Of a stretch of DNA of 64,000 nt, positions 18,609 to 27,714 are shown piece by piece; the first letter of the stretch is position 1; the number at the start of each line of letters is the position of its first letter. A model generated the notes under the pieces. That model saw only the letters and a list, made by a program, of their open reading frames with translations, did no database searches and was not told where the DNA came from. A program made the position numbers and the translations under genes. Origin of the DNA: Nesterenkonia salmonea. GTDB lineage: Bacteria > Actinomycetota > Actinomycetes > Actinomycetales > Micrococcaceae. The DNA lies in assembly GCF_005771525.1 (NCBI RefSeq), contig NZ_VAVZ01000002.1, positions 62,001 to 126,000 on the forward strand, read 5' to 3'.

Positions 18609-19604
18609 TCAATGCACCGAATCCCGGACCAGCGGGTTGGTGGTGCAGTGAAGACCGCCACCGTTCTTCTGGACCTCGTCGTATTCCAACGGGACTACCT
18701 CGAGCCCTGCTTTGACCATCCGTTCGATGGAAACCTCAGCTTCGGCCGGAACGATGACTTTACCCGGGCTTACCGTGAGACTGTTGACGGCCCAACGTTC
18801 CTTGGGGTCGACTTCGATGCCCTGGATGCCCAAGTCCTCCATCTTCTCCAAGAACCACCAAGGGAGTCGGCCGGGGATGTACAGTGCCTTGTCGACGTCA
18901 GCCATGGTGAAGGCGCTGTCGGTATGCAGGGAATGGCCAACCAGCGGGATGATGACCAGTTCAATGCCTAAAGACTGCAGTGTGGACTCGATCTGGCGCA
19001 GGGCTTCCCAGTTGCCACGTTTGGAATGGCCCGCGTAGGCGACCGTGGGGCTGAGAAAGCCGAAACTGCCACCTTCAAAGACGCCTTCGCCGATGATGGT
19101 GCCGGCGATAGGCATGTTGAGTTCTGCCAATTTTTTCTGGACCCACTGCTCTTCGCCAAAGCGGAAAGCGGGGGCCATGCGGCAGATCACTGCGCCCCCG
19201 GGCACGGAAAACATCACGTCGCGCACGTTGGTCATGCCCCGGAAGTCATGGTCAATGTCGAGGCCCTCATCGACGTAGATGACCTCTGCCCCCTCTTCGC
19301 GGAGAATCTGGGCGAAGCTGTCGTGTTGCGCCTGCATTTTGTCCATGTCCGGCATGGCCCTATCCGGGGAGATCCAGTAACCCCTAAGATCCTTATTGAC
19401 CCAGGCACCGTATTCATCTTCGAACTTGCAGACGTCAGTGTTGATGAGGTTTGTCACCTCCTGGCCGGGGCGCTTCATGAGTACGGTCCGTATCTGACCG
19501 ACGTCGTTGTTCAGCCCCCAGGTACGCCCGCGCCATTGGCGCAGATAGTCAGGATCGTCGCTTCTGACCGGTTTGACCGGGAACAGCTCGTGGATGTTTT
19601 TCAT
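18609..19604 (-). CDS. Amidinotransferase/dimethylarginine hydrolase-family guanidino-modifying enzyme
   Basis: 331-aa member of the guanidino-group-modifying superfamily (arginine and agmatine deiminases, dimethylargininase, amidinotransferases). The catalytic Cys is at about residue 320 in GGGLHCTTNPL, with the His/Asp pair in SLHTDSAF and the acidic segment FEGGSFGF. Acts on an arginine-like side chain, releasing ammonia, an amine or transferring the amidino group; which one cannot be told. CGGAGG precedes the ATG at 19604. It sits between the binding protein and permease genes of a polyamine-type importer, implying hydrolysis of the imported compound. Confidence 0.85.
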   Translation of the reverse strand: MKNIHELFPVKPVRSDDPDYLRQWRGRTWGLNNDVGQIRTVLMKRPGQEVTNLINTDVCKFEDEYGAWVNKDLRGYWISPDRAMPDMDKMQAQHDSFAQILREEGAEVIYVDEGLDIDHDFRGMTNVRDVMFSVPGGAVICRMAPAFRFGEEQWVQKKLAELNMPIAGTIIGEGVFEGGSFGFLSPTVAYAGHSKRGNWEALRQIESTLQSLGIELVIIPLVGHSLHTDSAFTMADVDKALYIPGRLPWWFLEKMEDLGIQGIEVDPKERWAVNSLTVSPGKVIVPAEAEVSIERMVKAGLEVVPLEYDEVQKNGGGLHCTTNPLVRDSVH

Positions 19605-19717
19605 GCATTGCCTCCGGCAGGGGGTCAGGATGGGCACAGGCCGTGTTCGCTCGCGAAAACATTCGCGGTCGAACACGATTCAGGAATGCGAGATGTCACA
19701 GCGTCGGCTAGGCAGAC

Positions 19718-20845
19718 TTACTCCATCCCCAGCTTCCACTCCTCCCACTGGACGTCCATATCATCCCGGTTTTCGCCCCACCAGTCGCCGTAGTCATACT
19801 CGACCGCGTTTTCAATATTGTCCGGGTGGGTGACCATGTACTGGACCATGTCGTCGTCAACGAAATCCAAGGAATCCTCATGGACCGGACCTGCGGATAC
19901 AGCGTTGGAGTAGTTCGCCTGCTGCTCCGGGGCGGAGATGAACTCGAGGAACTCGATGACCTCGTCGCTCATCTGGCCCGCCGGCACCGAGAAGAAGTCC
20001 ATCGAGTAGATGGCCTCGTCCCAGACGATATCCAGCGGTGCACCGTCGAGTATGTGCGGCACCACCTGGTTGATAAAGACCTGGCCGATCACAGCTTCCT
20101 CATCCACCATCAGCTGGGCTCCCTCGGCACCTGCGCTCCAATAGGTAGCAATATCGGGGTCGATCTCACCAAGCCGGTCGAAGGATGCGTCGATGTCTGG
20201 CGGGTAAAGGGAGTCTGGTGAGATACCCATTGACATCTGGGCAGCCTCAAAGGTGCTGCGCGGCTGGTCCGGCATGGTCCGCGCCCCTGGGAAGGCTTCG
20301 GTGTCGTAGAAGTCTTCCCAGTCCTGGGGTGCTTCATCGAAGACCTCGGTGTTGTACACCTGGGCCCAACCCCAATAGTAGGCACCAACACCGTACTCGT
20401 GTTGTGCCTCCTCGGGGATACCGGAGATCAGGTCCTGATCGAAGTCATCCCACGGGATGGGATCCAGATAGTCGCCGCCCTGCATAAGGAGCTGGTCGAT
20501 CTGGGTACCGTCAAAGAGGGCCACATCCCATTCCACATTGTTAGTGTCGACTTGAGAGATCAGCTGGGATCCTTCGGGCGGACTCACATCCACTACTTCA
20601 ATGCCGGTGGCTTCCGTGAACGGGTCATACCAGACGTCCCGCTGGGCTTCACCTGTGGTGCCACCCCAGTTGACGACTACCAATTCTCCCTCGCCGCCGA
20701 CCACCTCGGCAGATTCGTCGTTACCTGAACCCCCGTTATCAGCATCACCCCCATTGCCATTTTCGACTGCGTCTTCAGCATCGTCACATGCGGCAATCAG
20801 CAGCAGAACCGCTACCGCAGGGATGGCCGCGTACGTCTTCTTCAT
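19718..20845 (-). CDS. potD: Spermidine/putrescine-type solute-binding lipoprotein (PotD-like)
   Basis: About 375 aa; signal peptide ending in lipobox LIAAC, then an acidic Asn/Gly-rich linker. Mature part has GELVVVNWGGTTGEAQRDVWY, the usual start of PotD/PotF-type proteins. AAGGGG precedes the ATG at 20845; the longer frame to 20971 lacks a proper signal. First gene of the operon, with the promoter region beyond 20845. Confidence 0.9.
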   Translation of the reverse strand: MKKTYAAIPAVAVLLLIAACDDAEDAVENGNGGDADNGGSGNDESAEVVGGEGELVVVNWGGTTGEAQRDVWYDPFTEATGIEVVDVSPPEGSQLISQVDTNNVEWDVALFDGTQIDQLLMQGGDYLDPIPWDDFDQDLISGIPEEAQHEYGVGAYYWGWAQVYNTEVFDEAPQDWEDFYDTEAFPGARTMPDQPRSTFEAAQMSMGISPDSLYPPDIDASFDRLGEIDPDIATYWSAGAEGAQLMVDEEAVIGQVFINQVVPHILDGAPLDIVWDEAIYSMDFFSVPAGQMSDEVIEFLEFISAPEQQANYSNAVSAGPVHEDSLDFVDDDMVQYMVTHPDNIENAVEYDYGDWWGENRDDMDVQWEEWKLGME

Positions 20846-21408
20846 GTGGCCCCTTAGTGTCTGCCCAATTGTCGAGTGCGTCATTAATTGCTTTACCGGC
20901 GCGAGCGGCAGAAGCATGGGACTTATCAAACATGGTGAGTGTTTCGGAAACGTAAACAGAAAGTAAGGCACCCTTTACATCTTCTAGGTACAACTATCAT
21001 TAATGAGGGACGATCTTTCATTACCACCCCGTCCTGATCAATCAGATGCAACGGCTGCTCTCAAGAGAGGATGTCAAAGAGATTCTGCAGTCCGTTCGAT
21101 AGCATGATGTAGCCAATCCACGCGATGTTGGACGCTTGGTACCGAGGACGATCCCAGCAGCTAATTCCCAAATCGTGGAAGGGAGCCGAAATCATGGTTC
21201 TGCGGCACGCAGTCTCGTGCCCCACACCCGTCTTAGCGCTCTGGACCAGAATCATCATTGTCCAAAGCCATGCCAGTAAGAAATTGGCAATAGAAGAATC
21301 TTTGTCAAGTCCTTCAACTATGTGTTCTAGTTCCCCATCTCCACTCAGCGGACGAATGACGAATACCGGCGAAGATTCGTCGCGGGTGCTGAGATAGACG
21401 CACACTTA
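20846..21408. other. Intergenic region, promoter side of the PotD-type operon
   Basis: 563 nt. The first 160 nt should hold the minus-strand promoter and contain a TCATTAATGA palindrome at 20997-21006. From 21061 to 21405 an open minus-strand frame of 114 codons exists, but it shows no recognisable domain and no good ribosome site; I do not call it a gene. The region leads directly into the transposase remnant and may be scarred by past insertions. Confidence 0.4.
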
Positions 21409-22264
21409 TTGCGCCGCGCGGAGAACGCGGTCTGCCAGATAGCTTTCAAATGTCCGCCTCTTCCAGTGCGGCCCGAAAAGCTAGATGGGCGTGTGCAGCC
21501 AACTATCATTGGGCCTCTCGTCGCACCGGGGGCAGACCTGGAGGCTCTCTGGGTAGCTGAAGGCGCGGGAAGCTATGGTGCCCAGCTGGCCCGAGCCGCC
21601 TCAGCAACGGGATATCAAGTCGTCGAGGCTTCTCCTATGCTGCGCCGCGGCAGAGGCGCCGAAGGAAAGTCTGACGCGATTGATGCTCGTCATATCGCCA
21701 CCGCCACACTGACTCTGACCACAGATCAGTTACGACATCGACACCGAGAAGACGGCACCAGGGCAGCGGTGCAGGTGCTGCTGACTTCCCGGGACCATCT
21801 CACCAACGAACGCACCAGGCCAGTGAATGCTCTGACTGCGCTGCGGCGGATCAACGCCCTCGGCATCGATGCTCGTAAGCCGCTTGGAGCTGCGAAAATC
21901 ACTGAAGTCGTACGTTGGAGGACCCGGGGCGAGAAACCTTCAGCGGCCGTAGCTCGCGCGGAGGCGGTCCGTCTGGCCAAGCGAATCCACGCCACCGATA
22001 CCGAACTCAAGAAAACCATGCTCATCTGACTGAGTTCGTGGCCGCAAGTCCCGCTGCGGCCTCTTCGACTGGACCGGGGTCGGCCCAGTGACTGCGGCCA
22101 AAGCACTGGTGGTCTAGTCCCACCCCGGACGCATTAAGAACGAGGCCGCCTTCGCAGCGATCGCCGGAGTCAACCCGATCCCTGCGGCCTCCGGCAACAC
22201 GGTTCGGTACCGCCTTAACCGTCGCGGGGACCGGCAGCTCAATCGTGCGCTCAACGTCATCTGA
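21409..22264 (+). pseudogene. IS110-family transposase remnant
   Basis: Decayed transposase. From about 21500 the frame shows the IS110 middle region (WVAEGAGSYGAQLARAA, EGKSDAIDARHIA). It meets a stop at 22027-22029. The C-terminal Transposase_20 part continues in another frame (GVGPVTAAKAL, a TAG stop, then HPGRIKNEAAFAAIAGVNPI, and RLNRRGDRQLNRALNVI). The N-terminal DEDD catalytic start is missing and no terminal repeats were seen. At least one frameshift, one internal stop and truncation of both ends show it is dead. Its right end runs into the ornithine-cyclodeaminase-family gene. Confidence 0.85.
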
Positions 22265-23240
22265 TGCCACCGCTATTGCGTACGTCCTCCCCGTGCACAT
22301 CTGCCGGCAGGTTGATGGCTCGTACGACGGCCAGATCCTGCCAAGACATACCTGTGCCTTTGAAGACATTCGGCTTATCTTCCCGTCGTCGAACTGTGCC
22401 TCGCACCAGCGCACTGAGGTCATGGAAGTTACGTCCCTCAGGGACGATGAAGCCTTCTTCTGCGGCGAGGATGATGTCGCCCGCTTCCCGGAAAGCCGTA
22501 TCCCGGTCCTCAACGAAGACCTCTGAACGGCCCAATAGTTCTCCCGGCAGCTCCCGACGTGTGGGCTCATGAGACCCAATGGCGGCAACACAGGCACCAT
22601 TCCCGACGAGGTCATGGGCAAACAACGGCGAGGCAGCGGAAGTAGCGCACACGACGATGTCCGCCTTCTCGACATCCTGGATGCGCCCCGGAGCAGCGTC
22701 ATGGCCGCGGGCAGCCAAGTCATTCAAAGCCCCCCGAGTTTTTTCCGGGGTCCGGCCGACCAGTCGAATGTCGGAAAGTGGACGGATTAGGGTCATCGCA
22801 ACAATGTGCTCCACGGCCTGGGGGCCAGTACCGAAGACCACCATACGCTCAGCATCTTCGGCAGCAAGCTGGTCACACGCCACCGCTGTGACCGCTGGTG
22901 TGCGCAGGGCGGTCAGCACACCTCCATCTAGCACGGCCCGGGGCGTTAGTGTCTCCGAATCCAACAGCAGATACAGAGCCTGAATGCGAGGCGCACCGCG
23001 CGCGGGGTTGCCCGGTGTCACAGTCGCAATCTTCACTCCCACCGCGTCCCCCAGAATCGAGGGCATCAGCAACAAGTGTCCTTCTCCCGCCGGGACATGT
23101 GAGCGAGCGGGATCCTCGGCAGGGTCGAAGTCTGACAGCAGAGCACTCTCGATCAACCGACGCGCTTGGTCTGGACCAATCTGGCGCCGAACCTCCGCAG
23201 CAGAGAGGAAGGGCAGGGCAGGTGTATCAGCTTTACTCAA
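22257..23240 (-). CDS. Ornithine cyclodeaminase/mu-crystallin-family NAD(P)-dependent enzyme
   Basis: About 327 aa. The family includes ornithine cyclodeaminase, archaeal alanine dehydrogenase, Delta1-pyrroline-2-carboxylate reductase and ketimine reductases. The nucleotide-binding part holds VVFGTGPQAVEHI; the N-terminal part has VKIATVTPGNP, and DGGVLTALRTPAVTAVA is the conserved arm. TTG at 23240 has AGAGGA about 9 nt upstream and was chosen; GTG at 23279 is an alternative. Last gene of the sugar-acid operon after a 155-nt gap with its own palindrome. The stop lies inside the IS110 remnant, so the last few residues may not be original. Confidence 0.82.
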   Translation of the reverse strand: MSKADTPALPFLSAAEVRRQIGPDQARRLIESALLSDFDPAEDPARSHVPAGEGHLLLMPSILGDAVGVKIATVTPGNPARGAPRIQALYLLLDSETLTPRAVLDGGVLTALRTPAVTAVACDQLAAEDAERMVVFGTGPQAVEHIVAMTLIRPLSDIRLVGRTPEKTRGALNDLAARGHDAAPGRIQDVEKADIVVCATSAASPLFAHDLVGNGACVAAIGSHEPTRRELPGELLGRSEVFVEDRDTAFREAGDIILAAEEGFIVPEGRNFHDLSALVRGTVRRREDKPNVFKGTGMSWQDLAVVRAINLPADVHGEDVRNSGGIR

Positions 23241-23294
23241 TGGGCTTTTCCTCTTCTGTCGCTGAAGATGATCGCACACACGACTCCGATGCTA

Positions 23295-23321
23295 GGTACA
23301 TTTGGTCTCTTCAAATGAACC
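23295..23321. promoter_or_regulatory. Inverted repeat before the ornithine-cyclodeaminase-family gene, candidate operator
   Basis: Arms GGTACATTTG and CAAATGAACC (9 of 10 positions pair) with a 7-nt spacer GTCTCTT. It lies 55 nt upstream of the TTG start, in the only sizeable gap within the distal part of the operon. The spacer-proximal core resembles sites bound by FCD-type GntR proteins, and such a regulator is encoded at 30408-31262; this link is inference. Confidence 0.45.
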
Positions 23322-23395
23322 GTACATAGCGGGTCTTGCTGATTCGGCAGTAACTTCCACCAATACTCTCACTACCCCGCATGGTGGGTCAGGGC

Positions 23396-24142
23396 TTAGT
23401 CAGGACGCAGCCTGAGGGCCTCCATGCCGCCGTCTACAGGCAGACAGACGCCGACTGTGGAACGGTTTTCTGGGTCTGCCAGGTACGCCACGGCTCTGGC
23501 CACCTCCGCGGCACTGACCAACCTGCGGTGCGGCTGGCGCGATTCAAGAGCGGCACGTTCCTCTTCAGGCGCGTCAGACTGTTCAAGCAACCTTTGAATC
23601 CATGGAGTGTCCGCCGTGCCAGGGGCTACGCAGTTGACCCGAATCCCTTCGCGCACATGATCAGCGGCCATGGCTTTGGTCATGGCCATAACCGCCCCCT
23701 TAGTCGCTGAGTAGAGCACGCGCTGAGGTAATCCCGCCAGCGAAGCGACAGAGGCAGTATTCGTGATGGATGCGGCTGAAGATTCTCGTAGGTGGGGCAG
23801 AGCGGCTCGGGAAACCCGCGCCATGCCCACCACATTCACCTCCCACGCACGACTCCACTCGGCATCGGAATTTGCTGAAACATCACCTTGTGCGCCGATA
23901 CCAGCATTATTGACGACTACATCTAGTCGGCCGAAGCGCGCTGCAGCAGCGGCCACGGCAGCCTCCACCGAGTCAGTGTCAGCAAGATCGCATTCCTGCC
24001 AGTAGTGATCGGGGTGTGATTGGACAACGTCTAAGACAGTGACATCTGCACCCTCTCGGGAGAGCAGCTCGGCGACAGCCGCACCGATACCTGAAGCCCC
24101 GCCGGTGACGAGCGCCGCGAGACCTTCGAAACGTGCTGACAT
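23396..24142 (-). CDS. SDR-family dehydrogenase, probable 2-keto-3-deoxy-L-fuconate dehydrogenase
   Basis: 248-aa short-chain dehydrogenase: TGGASGIG cofactor loop, NNAG, YSATK catalytic pair and a C-terminal PVDGGM. GGAGGAAATAGT precedes the ATG. It is packed against an L-fuconate dehydratase and an FAH-family hydrolase. In the non-phosphorylating L-fucose route this position is filled by an SDR oxidising 2-keto-3-deoxy-L-fuconate to the 2,4-diketo acid. Function is by context; the fold is certain. Confidence 0.85.
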   Translation of the reverse strand: MSARFEGLAALVTGGASGIGAAVAELLSREGADVTVLDVVQSHPDHYWQECDLADTDSVEAAVAAAAARFGRLDVVVNNAGIGAQGDVSANSDAEWSRAWEVNVVGMARVSRAALPHLRESSAASITNTASVASLAGLPQRVLYSATKGAVMAMTKAMAADHVREGIRVNCVAPGTADTPWIQRLLEQSDAPEEERAALESRQPHRRLVSAAEVARAVAYLADPENRSTVGVCLPVDGGMEALRLRPD

Positions 24143-24143
24143 A

Positions 24144-24995
24144 CTATTTCCTCCATGCTCGATAGGTCTGGCGCTGCCGGCCGAGGCCGTCGATCTCAAC
24201 CTCCACCACATCTCCGGGTTTGAGATAGCTAAACCGGCCGGAGACCGCTACGCCCTCGGGTGTTCCCGTCGATAGGACATCGCCGGGTTCCAGCTGCATG
24301 TACTGGGACAGATCGTAGACGATCTCGGCGCAGCTAAATATCATGTCTGAGGTCCGCGAATTCTGGCGCGGCTCACCGTTCACCCAAGACCGAAGGCCCA
24401 AATCAGCGGGGTCCAACTCATCACCGGTGACGATCCATGGCCCCAACGGCATATAGCCTGGGCTGCACTTACCTTTGCTCCACTGGCCGCCAGAGACCTC
24501 GAGCTGAAAGTGCCGCTCGGAGAGATCGTTGGCCAACACGTAGCCTCCGATGTGCTGGGCAGCAGCATCCACTGACTCGCAGTATGCGGTGGTCTTGCCA
24601 ATAACTATTCCCAGCTCTACCTCCCAGTCGGTCTTCTCTGAGCCGCGGGCTATAGTCACATCATCGTTGGGGCCGGCGATAGTATTCGGCGTCTTCAGAA
24701 AGACAATCGGATTTTCCGGGGGCTCAGCGCCGGATTCAGCGGCATGGGCGGCATAGTTCTGACCGATGCAGATCACCGCTGAGGACGACGCAACCGGAGA
24801 TCCGTAACGCACCTGCTCAGCCAGCTCAATGGGAGTCAAACGGCCCTCTTCAGCAAGCTTCTGGAGCTTCTGCACTCCACCTGCCGCCCAAAAACTCGGT
24901 CCAAAATCTCCTACGGTAGAGGCGTCATAGAGGACGCCGTCAATCTCAGCGACCGGAATTTCTTGACCGGTTTCACCGCGACGGGTTAACTTCAT
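24144..24995 (-). CDS. Fumarylacetoacetate hydrolase-family enzyme, probable 2,4-diketo-3-deoxy-L-fuconate hydrolase
   Basis: 283 aa, FAH fold. Motifs: CIGQNYAAHAAE, metal-binding EVELGIVIGK (ExE), ANDLSERHFQ and TGTPEGVA. KGKCSPGYMPLGPWIVT is typical of the bacterial group that cleaves 2,4-diketo-3-deoxy sugar acids into pyruvate and a hydroxy acid. AAGGAG precedes the ATG at 24995; one base separates its stop from the SDR start. In the L-fucose pathway the product pair is pyruvate and L-lactate. Confidence 0.87.
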   Translation of the reverse strand: MKLTRRGETGQEIPVAEIDGVLYDASTVGDFGPSFWAAGGVQKLQKLAEEGRLTPIELAEQVRYGSPVASSSAVICIGQNYAAHAAESGAEPPENPIVFLKTPNTIAGPNDDVTIARGSEKTDWEVELGIVIGKTTAYCESVDAAAQHIGGYVLANDLSERHFQLEVSGGQWSKGKCSPGYMPLGPWIVTGDELDPADLGLRSWVNGEPRQNSRTSDMIFSCAEIVYDLSQYMQLEPGDVLSTGTPEGVAVSGRFSYLKPGDVVEVEIDGLGRQRQTYRAWRK

Positions 24996-25058
24996 ATCAG
25001 CTCCTTGGGCTATGGGGTCCGCAATGCATGTTGGCACTCAGTGAGGTGCCAGTCTCGC

Positions 25059-26396
25059 TCAGTGATGCTTGTGCTCGGCACCGGAGACCGCCGCCCGGCC
25101 GCCGACTTCCTGCCAACCTTCACCTTCGGGAAATGTCCATTGCGCACGCGAGTTGGCATGCATCTCTGCGCCGATCCCTGGCTTCTTGGGCGCCTGGTAT
25201 CGGGCGTTGCGGATCACCACCGGCTCGGCGAAGTGCTCGTGAAGGTGATCCACATACTCGATGTATCTGTTCTCGAAGCTTCCTGAGACTGCGGCGTAAT
25301 CAAAGAAGGAGAAATGCTGAACCAGTTCACACAACCCCACGCCGCCAGCGTGCGGGCACACCGGGATATCGAATTTTTTCGCCAACAACAGATTCGCCAA
25401 GTTCTCGTTGACACCGGCGACCCGAGTCGAATCGATCTGCAGCACATCGATTGCTTGAGCTTGCAAAAGCTGCTTAACAATAATCCGGTTGTGGACCGCC
25501 TCGCCTGTGGCAACTTTCATCGGTGAGATCGCCTTGCGGATAGTGGCATGACCGAGCACGTCATCGGTGCTCGTCGCTTCCTCGATCCACCACGGGTTGA
25601 ATTCGGAGAGCTGCTGCAGCCATTCGATTGCGTCGGGCACATCCCAGCGTTGATTCGCGTCGATCGCGACCTTGATGTCTTCACCGACAGCTTCTCTAAC
25701 GATCCTCATTCGACGCCGATCACTCTCGACCTCGCCCCCGACTTTGAGCTTGATGAGGTCGAAGCCGTTGTCCACAGCCTCTTTGCTGAGCCGGACCATT
25801 TTCTCATCGCTGTAACCCAACCAGCCTGGTGACGTGGTGTACGCCGGAAATCCGTCCTGCTCCAGTTCACGCAGCCGCTCTTCCTTACCCCGTTGGCCTG
25901 CCTGAAGGATCTCCAGGGCTTCCTGCGGTGAGAGCGCATCGGAAATATGGGTGAAGTCGATAGCTCTGACGATCTCCTCAGGGGAAAGCTCCGCGAGATA
26001 CCTCCACAGCGGCTTGCCCTCCCGGCGGGCGGCTATATCCCACAGCGCATTGATCACAGCTCCAGCCGCCATGTGGCTCACGCCCTTTTCTGGGCCCAAC
26101 CAGCGCATTTGGGAGTCGTGGACCAAAAGTCGCGATGCCGCGCCCAAGTCGGCGACTAGGTCATCCAACTCACGTCCTACGAGAAGTTCTCCATACGATT
26201 CGATGGCGCTGACAATCACCTCATTGCCTCGTCCGCAGGAGAAGACGAAGCCGTGGCCCACTTCACCGTTATCGGCTGTCACCATCACATAGGCAGCCGA
26301 GTAATCGGGGTCCACGTTGACCGCATCGGATCCATCAAGCTCCAACGAAGTGGGGAAACGGACATCCTGTACCGTCACGTTACTGATAATAGGCAT
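25059..26396 (-). CDS. fucD: L-fuconate dehydratase (enolase superfamily)
   Basis: 445-aa enolase-superfamily acid-sugar dehydratase. The marker segment AYTTSPGWLGYSDEKM is present. Lys216/Lys218 form KxK, metal ligands are Asp246, Glu272 and Glu299, and His349 lies in CPHAGGVGLCE. From memory the Xanthomonas enzyme uses Lys220, Asp248, Glu274, Glu301 and His351, a constant offset of two. It dehydrates L-fuconate to 2-keto-3-deoxy-L-fuconate; the known enzyme also accepts D-arabinonate and L-galactonate. Located between the TRAP transporter genes and the downstream FAH and SDR genes. Confidence 0.93.
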   Translation of the reverse strand: MPIISNVTVQDVRFPTSLELDGSDAVNVDPDYSAAYVMVTADNGEVGHGFVFSCGRGNEVIVSAIESYGELLVGRELDDLVADLGAASRLLVHDSQMRWLGPEKGVSHMAAGAVINALWDIAARREGKPLWRYLAELSPEEIVRAIDFTHISDALSPQEALEILQAGQRGKEERLRELEQDGFPAYTTSPGWLGYSDEKMVRLSKEAVDNGFDLIKLKVGGEVESDRRRMRIVREAVGEDIKVAIDANQRWDVPDAIEWLQQLSEFNPWWIEEATSTDDVLGHATIRKAISPMKVATGEAVHNRIIVKQLLQAQAIDVLQIDSTRVAGVNENLANLLLAKKFDIPVCPHAGGVGLCELVQHFSFFDYAAVSGSFENRYIEYVDHLHEHFAEPVVIRNARYQAPKKPGIGAEMHANSRAQWTFPEGEGWQEVGGRAAVSGAEHKHH

Positions 26397-26438
26397 ATAG
26401 TGTTCCTTTCGAGAAGTAAAGGTATTTATTGTTCTTTT

Positions 26439-27713
26439 TTAGCTTATTATGCTCGGGAGCCAGGTGCTGAAGAACGGGAAGAACGTGATCAGGACCAGGA
26501 CCAGCAGAAGGATCCCGTAGAAGGGCGCGACGCCGCGGATCACCTTGGTCACCGAGTAGTTCGTCACCGACGACAGCACATAGAGCACCAGTCCTACAGG
26601 TGGTGTGAGGAGCCCAAGCATGAGATTGAAGATGACGATCACAGCCACATGTAGCGGCTCGAGACCGAACATGGTCGCGACCGGGGATAGAACGGGCACC
26701 AGGATGAGAATCGCAGCTGTCGGCTCCAGAACGGCGCCCACAATGAGCAGGGCGATGTTCAGCAGGATCAGAAACGCGATCGGGTTAGTGGTGATTTCGA
26801 AGATCAGGTCGGCGACTACTTGGGGGGCCTGCTCTCGGGAGAGCACCCAACCGAACAGTGCCGCTGCGCATACGATCAGCAGCACCGAACCGCCAGTCTC
26901 AACGGAATTGGTCAATGCCCGTTTGAGCTGGTGCCACTTGATGGAGCGGTAGCAGAGCGCCAACAGCAGCATATATAGGACGGCCACCCCGGCTGCCTCC
27001 GTCGGAGTGAAGAAACCGCCGAGGATGCCGCCCAACACAATCACTGCAGTACCGAAGCTCGGCAGAGCCGTCAGCACCGGCATCCACCGTTCGCGACCGC
27101 TCACCCGCTCCAAACGCAGATCATCCCGCTTACGCAGCTTCAAAAACACGACCACGCAGAGCGCAAACATCAGCAGCAGCGCCGGGATGATTCCCGCTAC
27201 GAAGAGCGCGCCGACCGAGATCCCGGCAGTGACCGCGTAAATAATGGCTGGAATCGACGGCGGCAGAATGGGCGCGATCAGCGACGACGACGCGGTGAGA
27301 CCCAGGGTGAAGCCCTCCGGATATCCACGCTTGACCATCGCCGGGACCTGGACTCGGCCCATAGCGGCTGCATCGGAGATTGCCGCCCCCGACATCCAGG
27401 CAAAACCGAAGCTCGTGGCCACGTTGACATATCCGAGGCTTCCGCGGAGGCGTCCGAAAATCGCCGTTGCGGCATCAAAGAGCCTGTCCGAGATGCCGGA
27501 GACATTGGCGATGTTGCCCATCAGGATGAACAGGGGCACCGCCAACAGGGGAAAGGTATTGACCCCCGACATGGTCTGCTGGGCCGCCGTTCCCAGACCG
27601 ACAGTGGCATCAATCAAGATATAGACCAGCGACGGCACCAACAAGGCGATCGCAGCCGGTACACGCAGGAGCAGCAGCACCAACAGAGCCATGACCATCA
27701 GAAGTAGCGTCAT
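26439..27713 (-). CDS. dctM: TRAP transporter large membrane subunit
   Basis: 424-aa DctM-type protein with about twelve hydrophobic segments; MTLLLMVMALLVLLLLRVPAAIAL starts it and PLFILMGNIANVSGISDRLFD is the conserved segment after the second helices. The start at 27713 is one base after the DctQ stop. It drives Na+- or H+-coupled uptake of the organic acid captured by the binding protein. Confidence 0.93.
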   Translation of the reverse strand: MTLLLMVMALLVLLLLRVPAAIALLVPSLVYILIDATVGLGTAAQQTMSGVNTFPLLAVPLFILMGNIANVSGISDRLFDAATAIFGRLRGSLGYVNVATSFGFAWMSGAAISDAAAMGRVQVPAMVKRGYPEGFTLGLTASSSLIAPILPPSIPAIIYAVTAGISVGALFVAGIIPALLLMFALCVVVFLKLRKRDDLRLERVSGRERWMPVLTALPSFGTAVIVLGGILGGFFTPTEAAGVAVLYMLLLALCYRSIKWHQLKRALTNSVETGGSVLLIVCAAALFGWVLSREQAPQVVADLIFEITTNPIAFLILLNIALLIVGAVLEPTAAILILVPVLSPVATMFGLEPLHVAVIVIFNLMLGLLTPPVGLVLYVLSSVTNYSVTKVIRGVAPFYGILLLVLVLITFFPFFSTWLPSIIS

Positions 27714-27714
27714 A

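Noticed and set aside
21061-21405. 114-codon minus-strand open frame before the IS110 remnant
   Set aside because: No domain, no clear ribosome site, and a competing frame on the other strand; kept only as a note in the intergenic entry.
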